A DNA stretch of 64,000 bases from Opitutaceae bacterium EW11 (GCA_003054665.1 QAYY01000026.1:1-64000), one strand, 5' to 3'. Shown: positions 7,959 through 17,238, counted from the first letter of the stretch. Made by a program: numbers and translations. The notes: a model not told the origin generated them from the sequence alone.

Positions 7959-9791
7959 ATGAACTCATCCACGTCTAGGTTCTTTGGCCGGCCGATCGCC
8001 GTCCTCGCTTGTATCCTGTCGGCTGCGACCGGCATTGCTGGTTCGCTCGAGGAAACGAGGGACGCGCATCTTCGCTGGCGCGGCGGAGACGCCTTCAGCG
8101 CGATGCGCGTCCGCCATTATAGCGGCGAGATTCGCTCCGGCGCGCTCGAGGGGAAGTTCGAGTGCTGGGAAGACTCCGCCGGGCGTTATCGGATCGATGT
8201 CGACGCGGGCGCGGTGAGGATCTCGAACCGCGTCGATGGCGAAAACGGCTTCAGCCTGACGCCCGGAGGCCAGGTGGAAACGCTCTCGGCCCAGGACTGC
8301 GAGCGCCGTCTGCTTTCAATGCTGGTGACCTATGCGGGCGTCCTGAAAGGGGATCACGGGGCGAAGATTTCGGACCTGCCCGGAAAACATAAAACCGCCA
8401 CGGATGAGTGCGGCTTCCGCGTCAGTTTTCCCAATGGCGACGAGTATGACTTCTATCTGCGGCCGGACGGAGAGCTCCGTCGCGTCGAGGAGCGTGTCGA
8501 GGGCAGGGCATCGAGCACCACGACATTCAGCGATTGGCGGATGGTGAACGGAGTCCGCCTGCCTTACGCGACCGAGACGGTCAATATCTCGGACGGCCAG
8601 AGCACCACCCTTCGTGTGACGGAGGACCGCGTGAATCCCGAACTGGACGTTGCCGTCTTCGCAAAACCCGAGGTGAAATCGCGTCTGGCGTTTTCAGAAG
8701 GCGCACACGACAGCGGTGTGGTCCCATTCGAACTGTTTTCGGGCGATCGTCTGTTCTTCTCTGGCGCGGTCGGCGGAAAAGACCTCGCGGTTTTGTTGGA
8801 TAGCGGCGCCGAGGTCACCGTGATCGATGCGGGCTTCGCGCGTGCCGTCGGCCTGCGTCCGTCCGGGCGGGTCAATGTCCGCGGGACCGGCGGCTCGACG
8901 GATACGGAAGTCTCCAGCGATGTTGCGATCACGGTGGGGACGATGACGCTCCGCACGGGGACGGTCTTGCTGATGGATCTCCAGGAGATCGGAAAAATGA
9001 TGGACCATCCCGTGCAGGTCATCCTCGGAAAGGAAGTGCTGAACCAGACGGTGACCGACATCGACTTCGATAAGCGGACCATCCGGTTCGTCGCTCCGGA
9101 GCGTTTTGCGCCTGCAGAGGGAATGACTCGCGTGCCGCTCGCCGTGGCAGGGGGAACCCGAGCCGTGCAGATTCGCGTGGAGGACCACGAACCGGTTTAT
9201 GCCGAGCTCGATCTCGGAAACGGTGGGGCGCTGATGCTCTACCCAGAGAGCATCGCGAAGTGGGGTATGCTGCGGGACCGTCCCGTCGGGCACGGTCTCG
9301 GCGGCGGCGTCGGCGGGTTGCATCCGGAAAACATCTTCACCGTGAAAAGCCTCGAGATCGGTGGCTACACATTGCGCGACATTCCCACAGGTGGACCGGA
9401 GAGCGCGGATGGTCTTGCGTTCCTCGCCACGGCCACGGTTCGAGGCAACGTGGGGCTGCCCGTGTGGAGCCGTTTTCACCTCGTGTTGGATTTCGGGAGA
9501 AACCAGCTCTTCCTCTCCGCCACGCCCGAGAGCCTGGCGGCGCCGTTTCAGAAGAACCGCTCCGGCCTGACGGCGGTGCGCGAGGGCGATGCGTTGAAGG
9601 TGCTCTTCGTCGATCCGTCCTATCCGAAACCCGTGTGCGAAGCCGGCGCGGAAATCGTGGCGGTCGACGGCGTACCCCTGCGGGAGATACGCCTGGCGAC
9701 CGCCTGGACCGAAAAGCCCGCCGGCACGGTCGTGAAGCTGACATTTCGCGACGGACGGCAGGCGGAATTGACGCTGCGCGACCAGTACTGA
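7959..9791 (+). CDS. Secreted retropepsin-like aspartyl protease with C-terminal PDZ
   Basis: A 610-residue exported protein. After the signal peptide (~1-28), residues ~30-235 form an outer-membrane-lipoprotein-sorting-like beta domain. Residues ~270-380 form a retropepsin-like domain with the catalytic motif LLDSGAEVTVI (Asp281). A second, related domain at ~405-520 has DLGN (Asp418) in place of D-S/T-G, so it is probably inactive. The end (~525-610) is a PDZ-like domain (GAEIVAVDGVPL). Retropepsin domains usually work as pairs, so one molecule could form a pseudo-dimer with one active and one damaged half. A related protein with two intact motifs lies at 58410-60383. Proteolysis in the periplasm is inferred. 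Confidence 0.7.
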   Translation: MNSSTSRFFGRPIAVLACILSAATGIAGSLEETRDAHLRWRGGDAFSAMRVRHYSGEIRSGALEGKFECWEDSAGRYRIDVDAGAVRISNRVDGENGFSLTPGGQVETLSAQDCERRLLSMLVTYAGVLKGDHGAKISDLPGKHKTATDECGFRVSFPNGDEYDFYLRPDGELRRVEERVEGRASSTTTFSDWRMVNGVRLPYATETVNISDGQSTTLRVTEDRVNPELDVAVFAKPEVKSRLAFSEGAHDSGVVPFELFSGDRLFFSGAVGGKDLAVLLDSGAEVTVIDAGFARAVGLRPSGRVNVRGTGGSTDTEVSSDVAITVGTMTLRTGTVLLMDLQEIGKMMDHPVQVILGKEVLNQTVTDIDFDKRTIRFVAPERFAPAEGMTRVPLAVAGGTRAVQIRVEDHEPVYAELDLGNGGALMLYPESIAKWGMLRDRPVGHGLGGGVGGLHPENIFTVKSLEIGGYTLRDIPTGGPESADGLAFLATATVRGNVGLPVWSRFHLVLDFGRNQLFLSATPESLAAPFQKNRSGLTAVREGDALKVLFVDPSYPKPVCEAGAEIVAVDGVPLREIRLATAWTEKPAGTVVKLTFRDGRQAELTLRDQY

Positions 9792-9832
9792 GCCGTGTTT
9801 CGGAGCGTCGGGCTCGCGGTCTGCTTTTCGGC

Positions 9833-10834
9833 TCAGGATTGCCAGCAGGGTGAAAGCGCCTGCTCCCGCTCGAGGTCGAGCGGCGTGCAGGTGAGCTCGC
9901 AGTCCGAAAGCATCGATAGGCTGGAGAGAAGGCTCGTCGCCTTTGCTGAATCGGAGGCTCGCAGTTCGAACGCTGCCTGCCAGATCCCGTTTTCAGTTCC
10001 GCCCACCAATGCTCGAACCAGCGTGCCGGCAAAGCGCAGGTCACGCAGCCTCTGCTGGTCCGTTTTCGGCGGAACGAACTGGGGGGCGTCTGGCAGCACC
10101 GGCTTGCGGACGGTGACGAGAAAACGGCGCCTCTTGTCGGCGAACGTCTGTGGATCGTAGTCCGCCACCTCCGGCACGACTGGAGTGGGCTCGCTCCAGA
10201 TCGTAGCGAGACGTTCGCGCAGGGCGTTGAGCTGGTCCGCCCTGGCTTCCGGGCCGATGTGGGCGGCGCCCCAGCTGACAAACGGACGCAGGGGCGAAAA
10301 ACCGTTGAAGGCGAAAATCCCGTGGTGCAGCGGGGCGAGCATCGTCTCGAGGTCGGTGTGCAAGCCGCCTCGCTGGTACGCGGTCGCGGGCGAGCCGGTG
10401 GTGAGGAGGGCCAGGGCGCGTTTGCCGCGACCGAGTCCTTGGTCGTACCAGCGGCCTCGTCCGTAAATCCGTCCGTAAGCGAAGACGCGGTCGACCCAGC
10501 CTTTCAGAATCGCCGGAAGCCCGAACCACCAGAGCGGAAACGAAAAGACGAGCAGGTCGGCCTCCTCCAACTTGCGCATCTCGGTTTCAAGCGCGGGCAC
10601 GAATCCGCCGTGCTCCGTTGCGTACTGCTCTTCCGCCTGGGGCTTGAAGTACTCCGGATTCGCGACGGTGAGATAATTGGTCCGGGCCGAGACCGGATCG
10701 AACGACATCGCGTAGAGGTCGGAGACGGTCACGCGGTGGCCGGCCTGCACGAAGGTCTCGGCGGCGGTGCGGGCAAGGGCGCTGCTGAAGCTGTTCGACT
10801 CGGGATGGGCGTGGACGATGAGGACGTTGGCCAT
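9833..10834 (-). CDS. NAD(P)H quinone oxidoreductase (flavodoxin fold) fused to a muconolactone-isomerase-like domain
   Basis: A 333-residue protein. Residues 1-215 are a flavodoxin-fold NAD(P)H dehydrogenase (quinone): VLIVHAHPESNSF at the start, FSFPLWWFGLPAILKGWVDRVF near 100-120 and LALLTTGSP near 145. It should bind FAD or FMN and reduce quinones or nitro-compounds. Residues ~238-325 look like a ferredoxin-like muconolactone delta-isomerase domain, judged from the order of RRRFLVTV, LRDLRFAGTLVRALV, NGIWQAAFEL and a closing CELTCTPL. Such a fusion is uncommon. It is divergent from the HxlR regulator at 10937, which probably controls it. Start ATG 10834 precedes the flavodoxin motif. Confidence 0.75.
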   Translation of the reverse strand: MANVLIVHAHPESNSFSSALARTAAETFVQAGHRVTVSDLYAMSFDPVSARTNYLTVANPEYFKPQAEEQYATEHGGFVPALETEMRKLEEADLLVFSFPLWWFGLPAILKGWVDRVFAYGRIYGRGRWYDQGLGRGKRALALLTTGSPATAYQRGGLHTDLETMLAPLHHGIFAFNGFSPLRPFVSWGAAHIGPEARADQLNALRERLATIWSEPTPVVPEVADYDPQTFADKRRRFLVTVRKPVLPDAPQFVPPKTDQQRLRDLRFAGTLVRALVGGTENGIWQAAFELRASDSAKATSLLSSLSMLSDCELTCTPLDLEREQALSPCWQS

Positions 10835-10885
10835 GGGACGTGGGTTGAAGATGCGCCCATTATCGCTAACTTCCCTGTATCCAGC

Positions 10886-10916
10886 AATTACCCACAAATT
10901 TCTCCGTTAATTACCC
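10886..10916. promoter_or_regulatory. Direct repeat AATTACCC, candidate HxlR operator
   Basis: The 102-base region between the quinone reductase and hxlR-type starts contains AATTACCC twice in direct orientation, at 10886-10893 and 10909-10916, 23 bases apart (about two helical turns). This fits binding of a dimeric regulator. A GGAGG ribosome-binding site follows at 10917-10921. Assignment to HxlR is inference from position. Confidence 0.4.
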
Positions 10917-10936
10917 GGAGGTTCAAATTCCTCGTC

Positions 10937-11287
10937 ATGAACTACAACGAATGCCCAATCATGCGCACCCTCGAGGTGATCGGCGGCAAATGGAAGCCGA
11001 TCATCCTGCATTTTCTCGCCCAGGAGCCCCGTCGCGCCGGTGAGTTGACGAGGCTGGTGCCGCAGGCAAGCGGCAAGGTCCTGACTGAGCAGCTCCGCGA
11101 ACTGGAGCGCGATGGGATCGTCACGCGGACGATTCACAGCCAGGTGCCGCCGCGTGTGGACTATGCGTTGAGCGATCTCGGGCGAACGCTGCTTCCGGTC
11201 CTCGACTCAATGTGCCTGTGGGGCAAACAGCACCCGGCGAAAAGCAGGCTGGCCGGCGTGGGCATGGAAGTCGCGCTCGGCGTGTGA
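10937..11287 (+). CDS. HxlR-family transcriptional regulator
   Basis: A 116-residue winged-helix regulator. It has the family opening CPIMRTLEVIGGKWKPIILHFL, a recognition helix region ELTRLVPQASGKVLTEQLREL and the wing segment IVTRTIHSQVPPRVDYALSDLG. HxlR proteins respond to reactive electrophiles, disulfide stress or quinones, often through a Cys near the N-terminus; a Cys lies at residue 5 here. The frame is open far upstream, but ATG 10937 fits the family start. It is divergent from the quinone-reductase-like gene, a typical HxlR target. Confidence 0.85.
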   Translation: MNYNECPIMRTLEVIGGKWKPIILHFLAQEPRRAGELTRLVPQASGKVLTEQLRELERDGIVTRTIHSQVPPRVDYALSDLGRTLLPVLDSMCLWGKQHPAKSRLAGVGMEVALGV

Positions 11288-11793
11288 GCGTCTGCGGCGG
11301 AGCGAAGCGCGCGGCGCTGGCGCGAGAGTCCGCGCGTCGCGTGGATCTGGGAGCCGACTCGGTTCGATCTCTCCCGCAGCCTGGCGCGAATGAGCCTCGC
11401 CGCCGAAACCGCCCGCCCGAGGGGGGAGCGACGCCGTCGGCCTGTGGGAAGGATTGATCCCAGTAGAGGGACGGCACGGTCCCATTCTCACCGTCCCGGC
11501 GTTGCCGCCGGACTGGAGGAAGAGGTGTAACCGGTTTCGGGTTAACCGGTTGTGGTCGGCTGGTCGTTCTGGAATGCGGAGTGCTAGTTTTGAGGCGCCC
11601 AGCGGGGCCCGATCTCGATGAGGCGGGCAAAGCCGGGCGGCTTGGACGCGGCAGACGCCGGTCCAGGTTCATCGATACTCCGATCCGCAGCCATGAACCT
11701 CTTCCACCTCCTTCGCGCCGGGCGGGCGCATCGCCGTCATCCGCGTGTGCGGCATTGCCCGCCGTCGGCGTTCCGCGCGTCCGCCCTTGCGCC
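11288..11793. other. Intergenic stretch upstream of the ADOP permease, 506 bases
   Basis: No gene is supported here. A 7-bp inverted repeat (GGGACGG 11468-11474, CCGTCCC 11491-11497) could be a hairpin. Two copies of the palindrome AACCGGTT lie at 11529-11536 and 11544-11551 and may be an operator for the permease downstream. A GTG at 11581 opens a frame continuous with the permease, giving an Arg/Pro-rich 71-residue extension that I do not regard as coding. Confidence 0.4.
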
Positions 11794-14334
11794 ATGAAGA
11801 AGCCGTCCTGGTTGTCTCGACTGGGTTTCGCGGTCGGATCGATCGGCACCGACGTGAAGATCGGGCTTCGGCTGCTCGCGAGAGAGAAGAGCTTTTGCGC
11901 GATCGCCGTCGGCGTCCTCGCCCTGGGTATCGGAGCCGTCACTACCCAGTTTTCGGTGGTGAACGGAATTCTCCTTCGCGGGCTCCCGTTTCCCGAGTCG
12001 GATCGCCTGGTCACGGTCGAGCTGGCCAAGTCGTGGACGGAGTCAGACGCGACACTCAATCCGAAGATCATGCCCGCCGACTACGCGGACCTCGAAACGG
12101 AGCAGACCTGCTTCGAGACGATGGCCGGCTGGCTTTGGCTGACGGCGGCCAACGTGAATCACAACGGGACCACCGTGCGCCGGCAGGCGGGTTACGTCAC
12201 CCACGACTTCTTTCGCATGCTCGGAGTCGCGCCCGCGGTGGGCCGCGATTTCTCGGCGGACGACGATCGGGACGGAGTGGCGCCGACGATCATGCTCAGC
12301 GATCGCTTGTGGCGCGACGAGTTCGGCGCGGATCCGCGGGTTGTGGGAAGTCCGCTGCGGGTGAACGGCCGGGTCGGGACCGTGATCGGCGTGATGCCGC
12401 GCGGATTTGCGTTTCCGTACGACGAGCAGCTCTGGATCGCCATGCGAGCGGAGCATCCGGTGAAACCGCGGCATGAGCACACGGGAAGGGCCGTGACGGT
12501 CTACGCTCGGCTCAAGCCGGGCGTGACGCTGGCGCAGGCGAGCGCCGAAATCGCCGTTCTGGCGGAGCGTCTTGCGAACCGGTATCCGGAGAACGCGACG
12601 CTGAAGCTCGGGCGGGTGCGTCCTCTGCTGGATTCTTTCACCGCCCGGGAGGCGGCGGGACTGCTCTTCACCTTGCTGACGTTCTGCGCGGGCGTGCTGC
12701 TGATTGCGTGCGTGAACGTCGCGAACATGCAGTTCGCGCGTGCGACGGTGAGGCTGCGGGAGTTCGCCATCCGTGCGTCTTTCGGCGCGAGCCGGTCGCG
12801 GCTTGTGCGGCAGTTGCTGACGGAGAATCTTCTCCTTGCGGCCGGCGGTGCGATTCTGGGCACGGGCGCCGCGGTGTGGATGGTCGGCTGGCTCGATGGC
12901 GCCGTGCGACAGTTTCGACCGCCTCTGCCCGAGTGGATGCGGTTTTCCGTCGACGGTCGTGCATTGCTTCTCGTCGTTGCTGCGGTCGTCGTCGCCACCG
13001 TTGTTTCCGGGCTGATGCCCGCCATGGTTGCGTCGCGGGTGAGCGGTTTGGCGGCGGAGCTGAAAGACGGCGGGCGCGGGGCCACGAACTCGCGCACCGG
13101 TGTTCTCACGCGCGGCTTGGTGGTGTTTCAGATACTCGCCACCTGCGTTCTCCTGATCGGATCGCTGCTCCAAGTCCGGTCCGTTTTGCGCCAGGAACAC
13201 ATCGACCACGGCTATGACACGACGGCGGTCTTAACCGCGCGATACATGCTGATGCCGGGCGACTACCCCACGGACGCGTCGCGGGCGGCGTTCAACGAGC
13301 GGGCACTGCGAGAGCTCCGCGCGCAACCGACGGTTGAGTCCGCAGCCATGAGTGAGCGTTACCGGATGATTTTGCTTCCGGACGGTCCGGTCGAAATCGA
13401 GGGGCAGACCGCGTTGCGCGAAGCCGACCGACCGGTGGCCGCGTCGGAGCGCGTGACAGACGGGTACTTCGCCACCCTCGGACAGCGGGTGGTTGCCGGA
13501 CGCGACTTTTCGCCCGAGGACAACGATCTCAGGCGGCCCGTGGCCGTCGTGAACGAAACGTTCGCGCGGATGAGTTTCCCGCAGGGAGCGGTGGGCCGCC
13601 GTATCCGTCCCGTGAATCCGGATCCGAAGATTCAGGAGCCCTGGCGAGTGATCGTGGGCGTGGTGTCGGACGTTCGCATGGCAGGACCTTTTGCGAGCCG
13701 CGCGTCGAACGCCGGCTATTACCTGCCGCTCACCTCGACGCTTTGCGGCAAGGGAAAACCCACCATCGGCGGACTGCAGTACGTCACGGTCGTCATTCGG
13801 CCGCGCGGAGGAGTCCGACCCGACGCCTGTGTCGCGGCGATCCGGTCGGCGATCGACCGGGTGGATCGCGAAACTCCGATCTTTTTCGTCGGCACGCCGC
13901 AGGCTCAGTTCGATACCTACCTGGGCCAGACACGGTTGGTGTCCCTCTTGTCGCTTGTCGTCGGGACGATGGCGGTCGTGCTCGCGGCGGCCGGGCTCTA
14001 CGGCGTCACGGCGCACGGCGTGAACGGGCGCTTGCGGGAATTCGGCATCCGCCTCGCGCTCGGCGCGGAGCGAGGACAGGTCCTTTGGATGGTGTTGAAA
14101 CAGGCCGGCGTTCAGATCGCGGTGGGCTTGCTCCTCGGTATCGCAGCCACCGCCGGAATCGCCGCCGCGGCCCGGTCGTCGCTTTCGCGGATGCTGTTCG
14201 AAACGGATCCGTTCGACCCGCTCGTCTATGGCGGGGTGGCGTTGCTGCTAGCGATCGTCGCGTTTTTCGCCGCCTGGATGCCCGCCCGCCGCGCGGTGCG
14301 CGTCGATCCCGTCGAAGCGCTGCACGAGCAGTAG
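11794..14334 (+). CDS. MacB/FtsX-like ABC permease (ADOP type) without PadR partner
   Basis: An 846-residue membrane protein built of two MacB-like halves. The first transmembrane helix is near residues 33-55. A periplasmic MacB-PCD domain follows, then an FtsX core of three helices (~287-410). A second periplasmic domain follows, then a second FtsX core (~711-846) that opens with AGLYGVTAHGVNGRLREFGIRLALGA and ends MPARRAVRVDPVEALHEQ. This two-in-one design matches ADOP permeases, whose transported substrate is unknown. Unlike the copies at 17310 and 25055 it lacks the ~60-residue N-terminal helical domain and has no PadR gene next to it. No ATPase gene is adjacent. Confidence 0.8.
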   Translation: MKKPSWLSRLGFAVGSIGTDVKIGLRLLAREKSFCAIAVGVLALGIGAVTTQFSVVNGILLRGLPFPESDRLVTVELAKSWTESDATLNPKIMPADYADLETEQTCFETMAGWLWLTAANVNHNGTTVRRQAGYVTHDFFRMLGVAPAVGRDFSADDDRDGVAPTIMLSDRLWRDEFGADPRVVGSPLRVNGRVGTVIGVMPRGFAFPYDEQLWIAMRAEHPVKPRHEHTGRAVTVYARLKPGVTLAQASAEIAVLAERLANRYPENATLKLGRVRPLLDSFTAREAAGLLFTLLTFCAGVLLIACVNVANMQFARATVRLREFAIRASFGASRSRLVRQLLTENLLLAAGGAILGTGAAVWMVGWLDGAVRQFRPPLPEWMRFSVDGRALLLVVAAVVVATVVSGLMPAMVASRVSGLAAELKDGGRGATNSRTGVLTRGLVVFQILATCVLLIGSLLQVRSVLRQEHIDHGYDTTAVLTARYMLMPGDYPTDASRAAFNERALRELRAQPTVESAAMSERYRMILLPDGPVEIEGQTALREADRPVAASERVTDGYFATLGQRVVAGRDFSPEDNDLRRPVAVVNETFARMSFPQGAVGRRIRPVNPDPKIQEPWRVIVGVVSDVRMAGPFASRASNAGYYLPLTSTLCGKGKPTIGGLQYVTVVIRPRGGVRPDACVAAIRSAIDRVDRETPIFFVGTPQAQFDTYLGQTRLVSLLSLVVGTMAVVLAAAGLYGVTAHGVNGRLREFGIRLALGAERGQVLWMVLKQAGVQIAVGLLLGIAATAGIAAAARSSLSRMLFETDPFDPLVYGGVALLLAIVAFFAAWMPARRAVRVDPVEALHEQ

Positions 14335-14411
14335 ATCGAGCGCCGTCGAGCGGCCGCGGAAGCAGAGCGTCCCGCCTGGTCGCGCCGCTGCGTCGGTCTG
14401 CCGGAACAACC

Positions 14412-16166
14412 CTATTCCGCGTGCCGCAAGCGCACGGTTTTGCACCGCTCGACCATGAGCGCGGCGTGCATCTTTGCGAAGGCGGTCTCCGCCGAAGCGA
14501 GTTCGAGCATGGCTTCGCTGCGATCTCTGCAGGCGAAGAGCATTTCCGCCAGTCTGAGGCGAGTATGGGCGACATTGATACGCGAACCCGCATCCAGCCA
14601 CGCAGCCAGCGCCTCGCGCAGTCGACGCACCGCGATCTCTGTCTCTTCTTTCGCAAACGCCACTTCCGCGCACGCCTGGAGAAAGAGGGCTTCGCAACTG
14701 GATGCCGAGCGCAGGTCCACCGCTCGCTCCAGTTCAGATCTCATTTCTTCGGCGAGCTGGAGTTTGCCGGCCCGGGCTGCGATGGAGGCGGCGTGGGCCA
14801 GAAGAATGCCGCGGCGTTGTCCGTCCGCCCAGTTCGGCGTCTGGAGGCCGCGTTGGAGCGCCTTTAGCGCGGCGGAGCGATCGCCCCGCTCGGATTGAAG
14901 GAGCGCCCAGCCGGGCAGGGGATGCCAGCCTAGTTCGTGCGCGCGCTGGAACGCCTCTTCGGCGGCCTCGCATTCGCCGCGCAGGAGGTGGATTTCGCCG
15001 AGTACGCGCCAGGCGTCGCCTTCGGCATAGCGCGCGCTTCCGGAGAGCAGCTCACGGGCCCGCGAGATCTCCGATTCGGCGGCCGCGAGTTCTCCCTGCG
15101 CGCATAGCACCTCGCCGCGGTGAAGTCGGCAGAGACCTGGGAAGCCGAAGCCCCGGTTCTTCTCTATCCAGCGGGTGAACTGATCTGTCCATTGTCCGGC
15201 CCGGCCGAGATCTCCCCGGTCGAGATGCGCCCAGATGATGCTGCAGAAAACGAAACCGGAAACCCAGGGACTTACTGCTCCGGCGAGGGTGGCCGCCCCT
15301 GCCTCATCCATATGCATCAGCGCCGTGCGAACGGCGCCTGTGGCGAGCTCGACGTGTGCCCGGTAGATCAACCCGAGCGCCTCGACGTCGGGATCCTTGA
15401 TCCGGTGGGCCAGGGCTTCGGCGTGTTCGGCCTCGTGGAGCGCCCGGTCGAGATCTCCCTCGAAAAGGGCGATGCGGGCCGACAACCACCGGTGCAGTCC
15501 GTGTTCCCGGGTCTCACCTTCGATGCCCGCCAGGAAGCTGCCCGCGCGAGCGTGCCAGCCCTTGGCGACCGCGGCGGCGCGATCCTCGAGATGCACATTC
15601 GCCAGCATCAGTGCCACGCGGGCCGCGTCGACAGTGTGGTCACCCTGTAGATACAGGGCGACCGCCCGTTCGAGCGGCTCGAGCGCCGATCGTGGTTGTC
15701 CCGCATACAGGACAGCGTTGGCCCAGTGTTCGTGATCCAGGGCGCCCAACGGCGACGGATCGGGGATAGCGCGGTACAAATCGAGCGCCTCCTTCCAGCG
15801 ACCTTGCGTCGCTGCTGCGCGGGCCGCTCCCACCCGATCCTCGGCCTCCGCCTGGATTGGATAGGGTCCGACATTCGCGACGAAGCGGTATCCCTGCCGT
15901 GAGTACGTCTGGATCGCGTCCTCCAGTCCACCCCGGCGCAACGCCGCCCGAATGACGCTGATTGCGCGCATGATCGACGAATCGGTCACGATCACCTCCG
16001 GCCAGATGGCGGAGAGAAGCTCTTCCTTCGGCACCACGCGTTCGCGGTTTCGAACCAGATGGACGAACAGATCGAAAACCCGCGGTTGTAGTTCAATCAG
16101 TTCGCCCGACAGTCGGAGTTCGCGTTTCGCCTCTTCGAGGGAAAATGGACCGAAGCACAAGATCAT
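14412..16166 (-). CDS. Winged-helix (OmpR/CadC-type) regulator with TPR-like repeats
   Basis: A 584-residue protein. Residues 1-95 form an OmpR/PhoB-type winged helix: LIELQPRVFDLFVHLVRN, VVPKEELLSAIWPEVIVTDSSIMRAISVIR, then the wing DAIQTYSRQGYRFVA. The rest is Ala/Leu/Glu-rich helical repeat typical of TPR or MalT-like domains, used to bind partners or sense ligands. No transmembrane segment is seen, so it differs from classic CadC. It starts at ATG 16166, 138 bases from the divergent DUF4242 gene, which it probably regulates. The frame is open to 16598 but runs antisense to that gene. Confidence 0.75.
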   Translation of the reverse strand: MILCFGPFSLEEAKRELRLSGELIELQPRVFDLFVHLVRNRERVVPKEELLSAIWPEVIVTDSSIMRAISVIRAALRRGGLEDAIQTYSRQGYRFVANVGPYPIQAEAEDRVGAARAAATQGRWKEALDLYRAIPDPSPLGALDHEHWANAVLYAGQPRSALEPLERAVALYLQGDHTVDAARVALMLANVHLEDRAAAVAKGWHARAGSFLAGIEGETREHGLHRWLSARIALFEGDLDRALHEAEHAEALAHRIKDPDVEALGLIYRAHVELATGAVRTALMHMDEAGAATLAGAVSPWVSGFVFCSIIWAHLDRGDLGRAGQWTDQFTRWIEKNRGFGFPGLCRLHRGEVLCAQGELAAAESEISRARELLSGSARYAEGDAWRVLGEIHLLRGECEAAEEAFQRAHELGWHPLPGWALLQSERGDRSAALKALQRGLQTPNWADGQRRGILLAHAASIAARAGKLQLAEEMRSELERAVDLRSASSCEALFLQACAEVAFAKEETEIAVRRLREALAAWLDAGSRINVAHTRLRLAEMLFACRDRSEAMLELASAETAFAKMHAALMVERCKTVRLRHAE

Positions 16167-16218
16167 GGAAGCTGCGCGACGCGCGGGGCGGTGCAGAGTT
16201 AAGAAAAGGGTAAGGAGG

Positions 16219-16235
16219 CGGAAAGGACTTTTCCG
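16219..16235. promoter_or_regulatory. Inverted repeat in the winged-helix/DUF4242 divergent region
   Basis: CGGAAA at 16219-16224 is complementary to TTTCCG at 16230-16235 with a 5-base gap. It lies between the starts at 16166 and 16305 and is a candidate operator. A second short stem, CTCGCT / AGCGAG, lies at 16259-16280. An AGGAAA ribosome-binding site sits just before ATG 16305. Confidence 0.35.
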
Positions 16236-16304
16236 GCGCGACCGGATACCCTCGTCACCTCGCTCCGTTTTGGAAGCGAGAACATCCAACAACACAGGAA
16301 AATC

Positions 16305-16592
16305 ATGAAAACCTATGTCATCACCCGCCCGAACGCTTGGGGGTCCGCGGAGGAATTGCAGGCGGCCGCTGCGGTGTCCGCGCGGGTCGGAAACGAAGAA
16401 ATGCCGGATCAGGTTCGCTGGATCCGTTCCTACGTCACCCAGCATGGAAACGGCCGCCTCGGCACGGTTTGCGTCTATCAAGCCACCAGTCCGGAGGCCG
16501 TCCGCGAACATGCGCGCCGTGTCGGGATGCCAGCCGAGACGGTGACCGAAGTCGCGGACCTGGTGATCGTCCGGCCCGACCCGACGACGTGA
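16305..16592 (+). CDS. DUF4242 protein (single domain)
   Basis: A 95-residue protein of the DUF4242 (nickel-binding SCO4226-like) type, a small ferredoxin-like fold. Unlike the gene downstream it has no signal peptide and should be cytosolic. The core runs from AAAAVSARVG through VRWIRSYVTQHGNGRLGTVCVYQATSPEAVREHARRVG to VTEVADLVIVRP. Members usually keep a His in the EAHRA-type helix; here the matching helix is REHARRVG. Metal binding is only inferred. It is the first gene of a pair with 16625-17233 and is divergent from the winged-helix regulator. Confidence 0.7.
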   Translation: MKTYVITRPNAWGSAEELQAAAAVSARVGNEEMPDQVRWIRSYVTQHGNGRLGTVCVYQATSPEAVREHARRVGMPAETVTEVADLVIVRPDPTT

Positions 16593-16624
16593 AGGCAACC
16601 GCTAAACCCCGACCTTCATCTCTC

Positions 16625-17233
16625 ATGAAAGCTCTATTTGCATCAGCCGTCGCGCTTGCTGCGGCCATCCTTTGTTCTGCCGCCCCGACGACGGTTGCTT
16701 CCGAAAAAGCACTTTTCATCGACGTGCACGAACTCGGTCGCGGCAAAGTCACCGCGGCCGGCGTCGCGGACGCGCACCGTGCCGATCTGGCAATCGAGGC
16801 CAAACACGACGTCCGTTTCCTCGAGTACTGGGTCGATGAGGAACACGGCAGGATCTACTGCCTTTCGGAGGCCAGGAGCGCGGCCGACATCGCGGCCACG
16901 CATCGCGAGGCCCATGGACTCCTCCCGGCGCGAATCATGCCGGTCGTCGGAGGTGTCGAGACCGCAAAATCCGGCCTGTCCGCACTCTATCTCGACGTGC
17001 ATGAGTTTGGCCCCGGAAACGTCTCGGCAAAGGCCGTCGCTGAAGCACATCAGAAGGATCTCGCGCAGGAGGCGGCGCACGGTGTCCGATTCCTGAACTA
17101 CTGGGTGGACGAAAGCCGTGGAGAGGTCTTTTGCCTCTCCGAGGCGCCAGATCCCGAGTCGGTGATCGCGACCCATCGGGCAGCGCATGGTCTCGTGCCC
17201 AAACAGGTGGTGAAAGTCACCGCCGGAAACTAG
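16625..17233 (+). CDS. Secreted tandem DUF4242 protein
   Basis: A 202-residue exported protein. Signal peptide residues ~1-25 (LFASAVALAAAILCSA) are followed by two DUF4242 copies of ~80 residues. Each contains FIDVHELG or YLDVHEFG, a DAHRADL or EAHQKDL helix, FLEYWVDE or FLNYWVDE, and ATHREAHGL or ATHRAAHGL. The His residues in both helices are kept in both copies and could bind metal, as in the nickel-binding family member SCO4226. It begins 32 bases after the single-domain gene, so the two are probably co-transcribed and provide related proteins inside and outside the cell membrane. Confidence 0.75.
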   Translation: MKALFASAVALAAAILCSAAPTTVASEKALFIDVHELGRGKVTAAGVADAHRADLAIEAKHDVRFLEYWVDEEHGRIYCLSEARSAADIAATHREAHGLLPARIMPVVGGVETAKSGLSALYLDVHEFGPGNVSAKAVAEAHQKDLAQEAAHGVRFLNYWVDESRGEVFCLSEAPDPESVIATHRAAHGLVPKQVVKVTAGN

Positions 17234-17238
17234 TCCCA

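Noticed and set aside
10259-10936. Upstream extension of the HxlR regulator
   Set aside because: The extension is antisense to the quinone reductase gene; ATG 10937 matches the family start.
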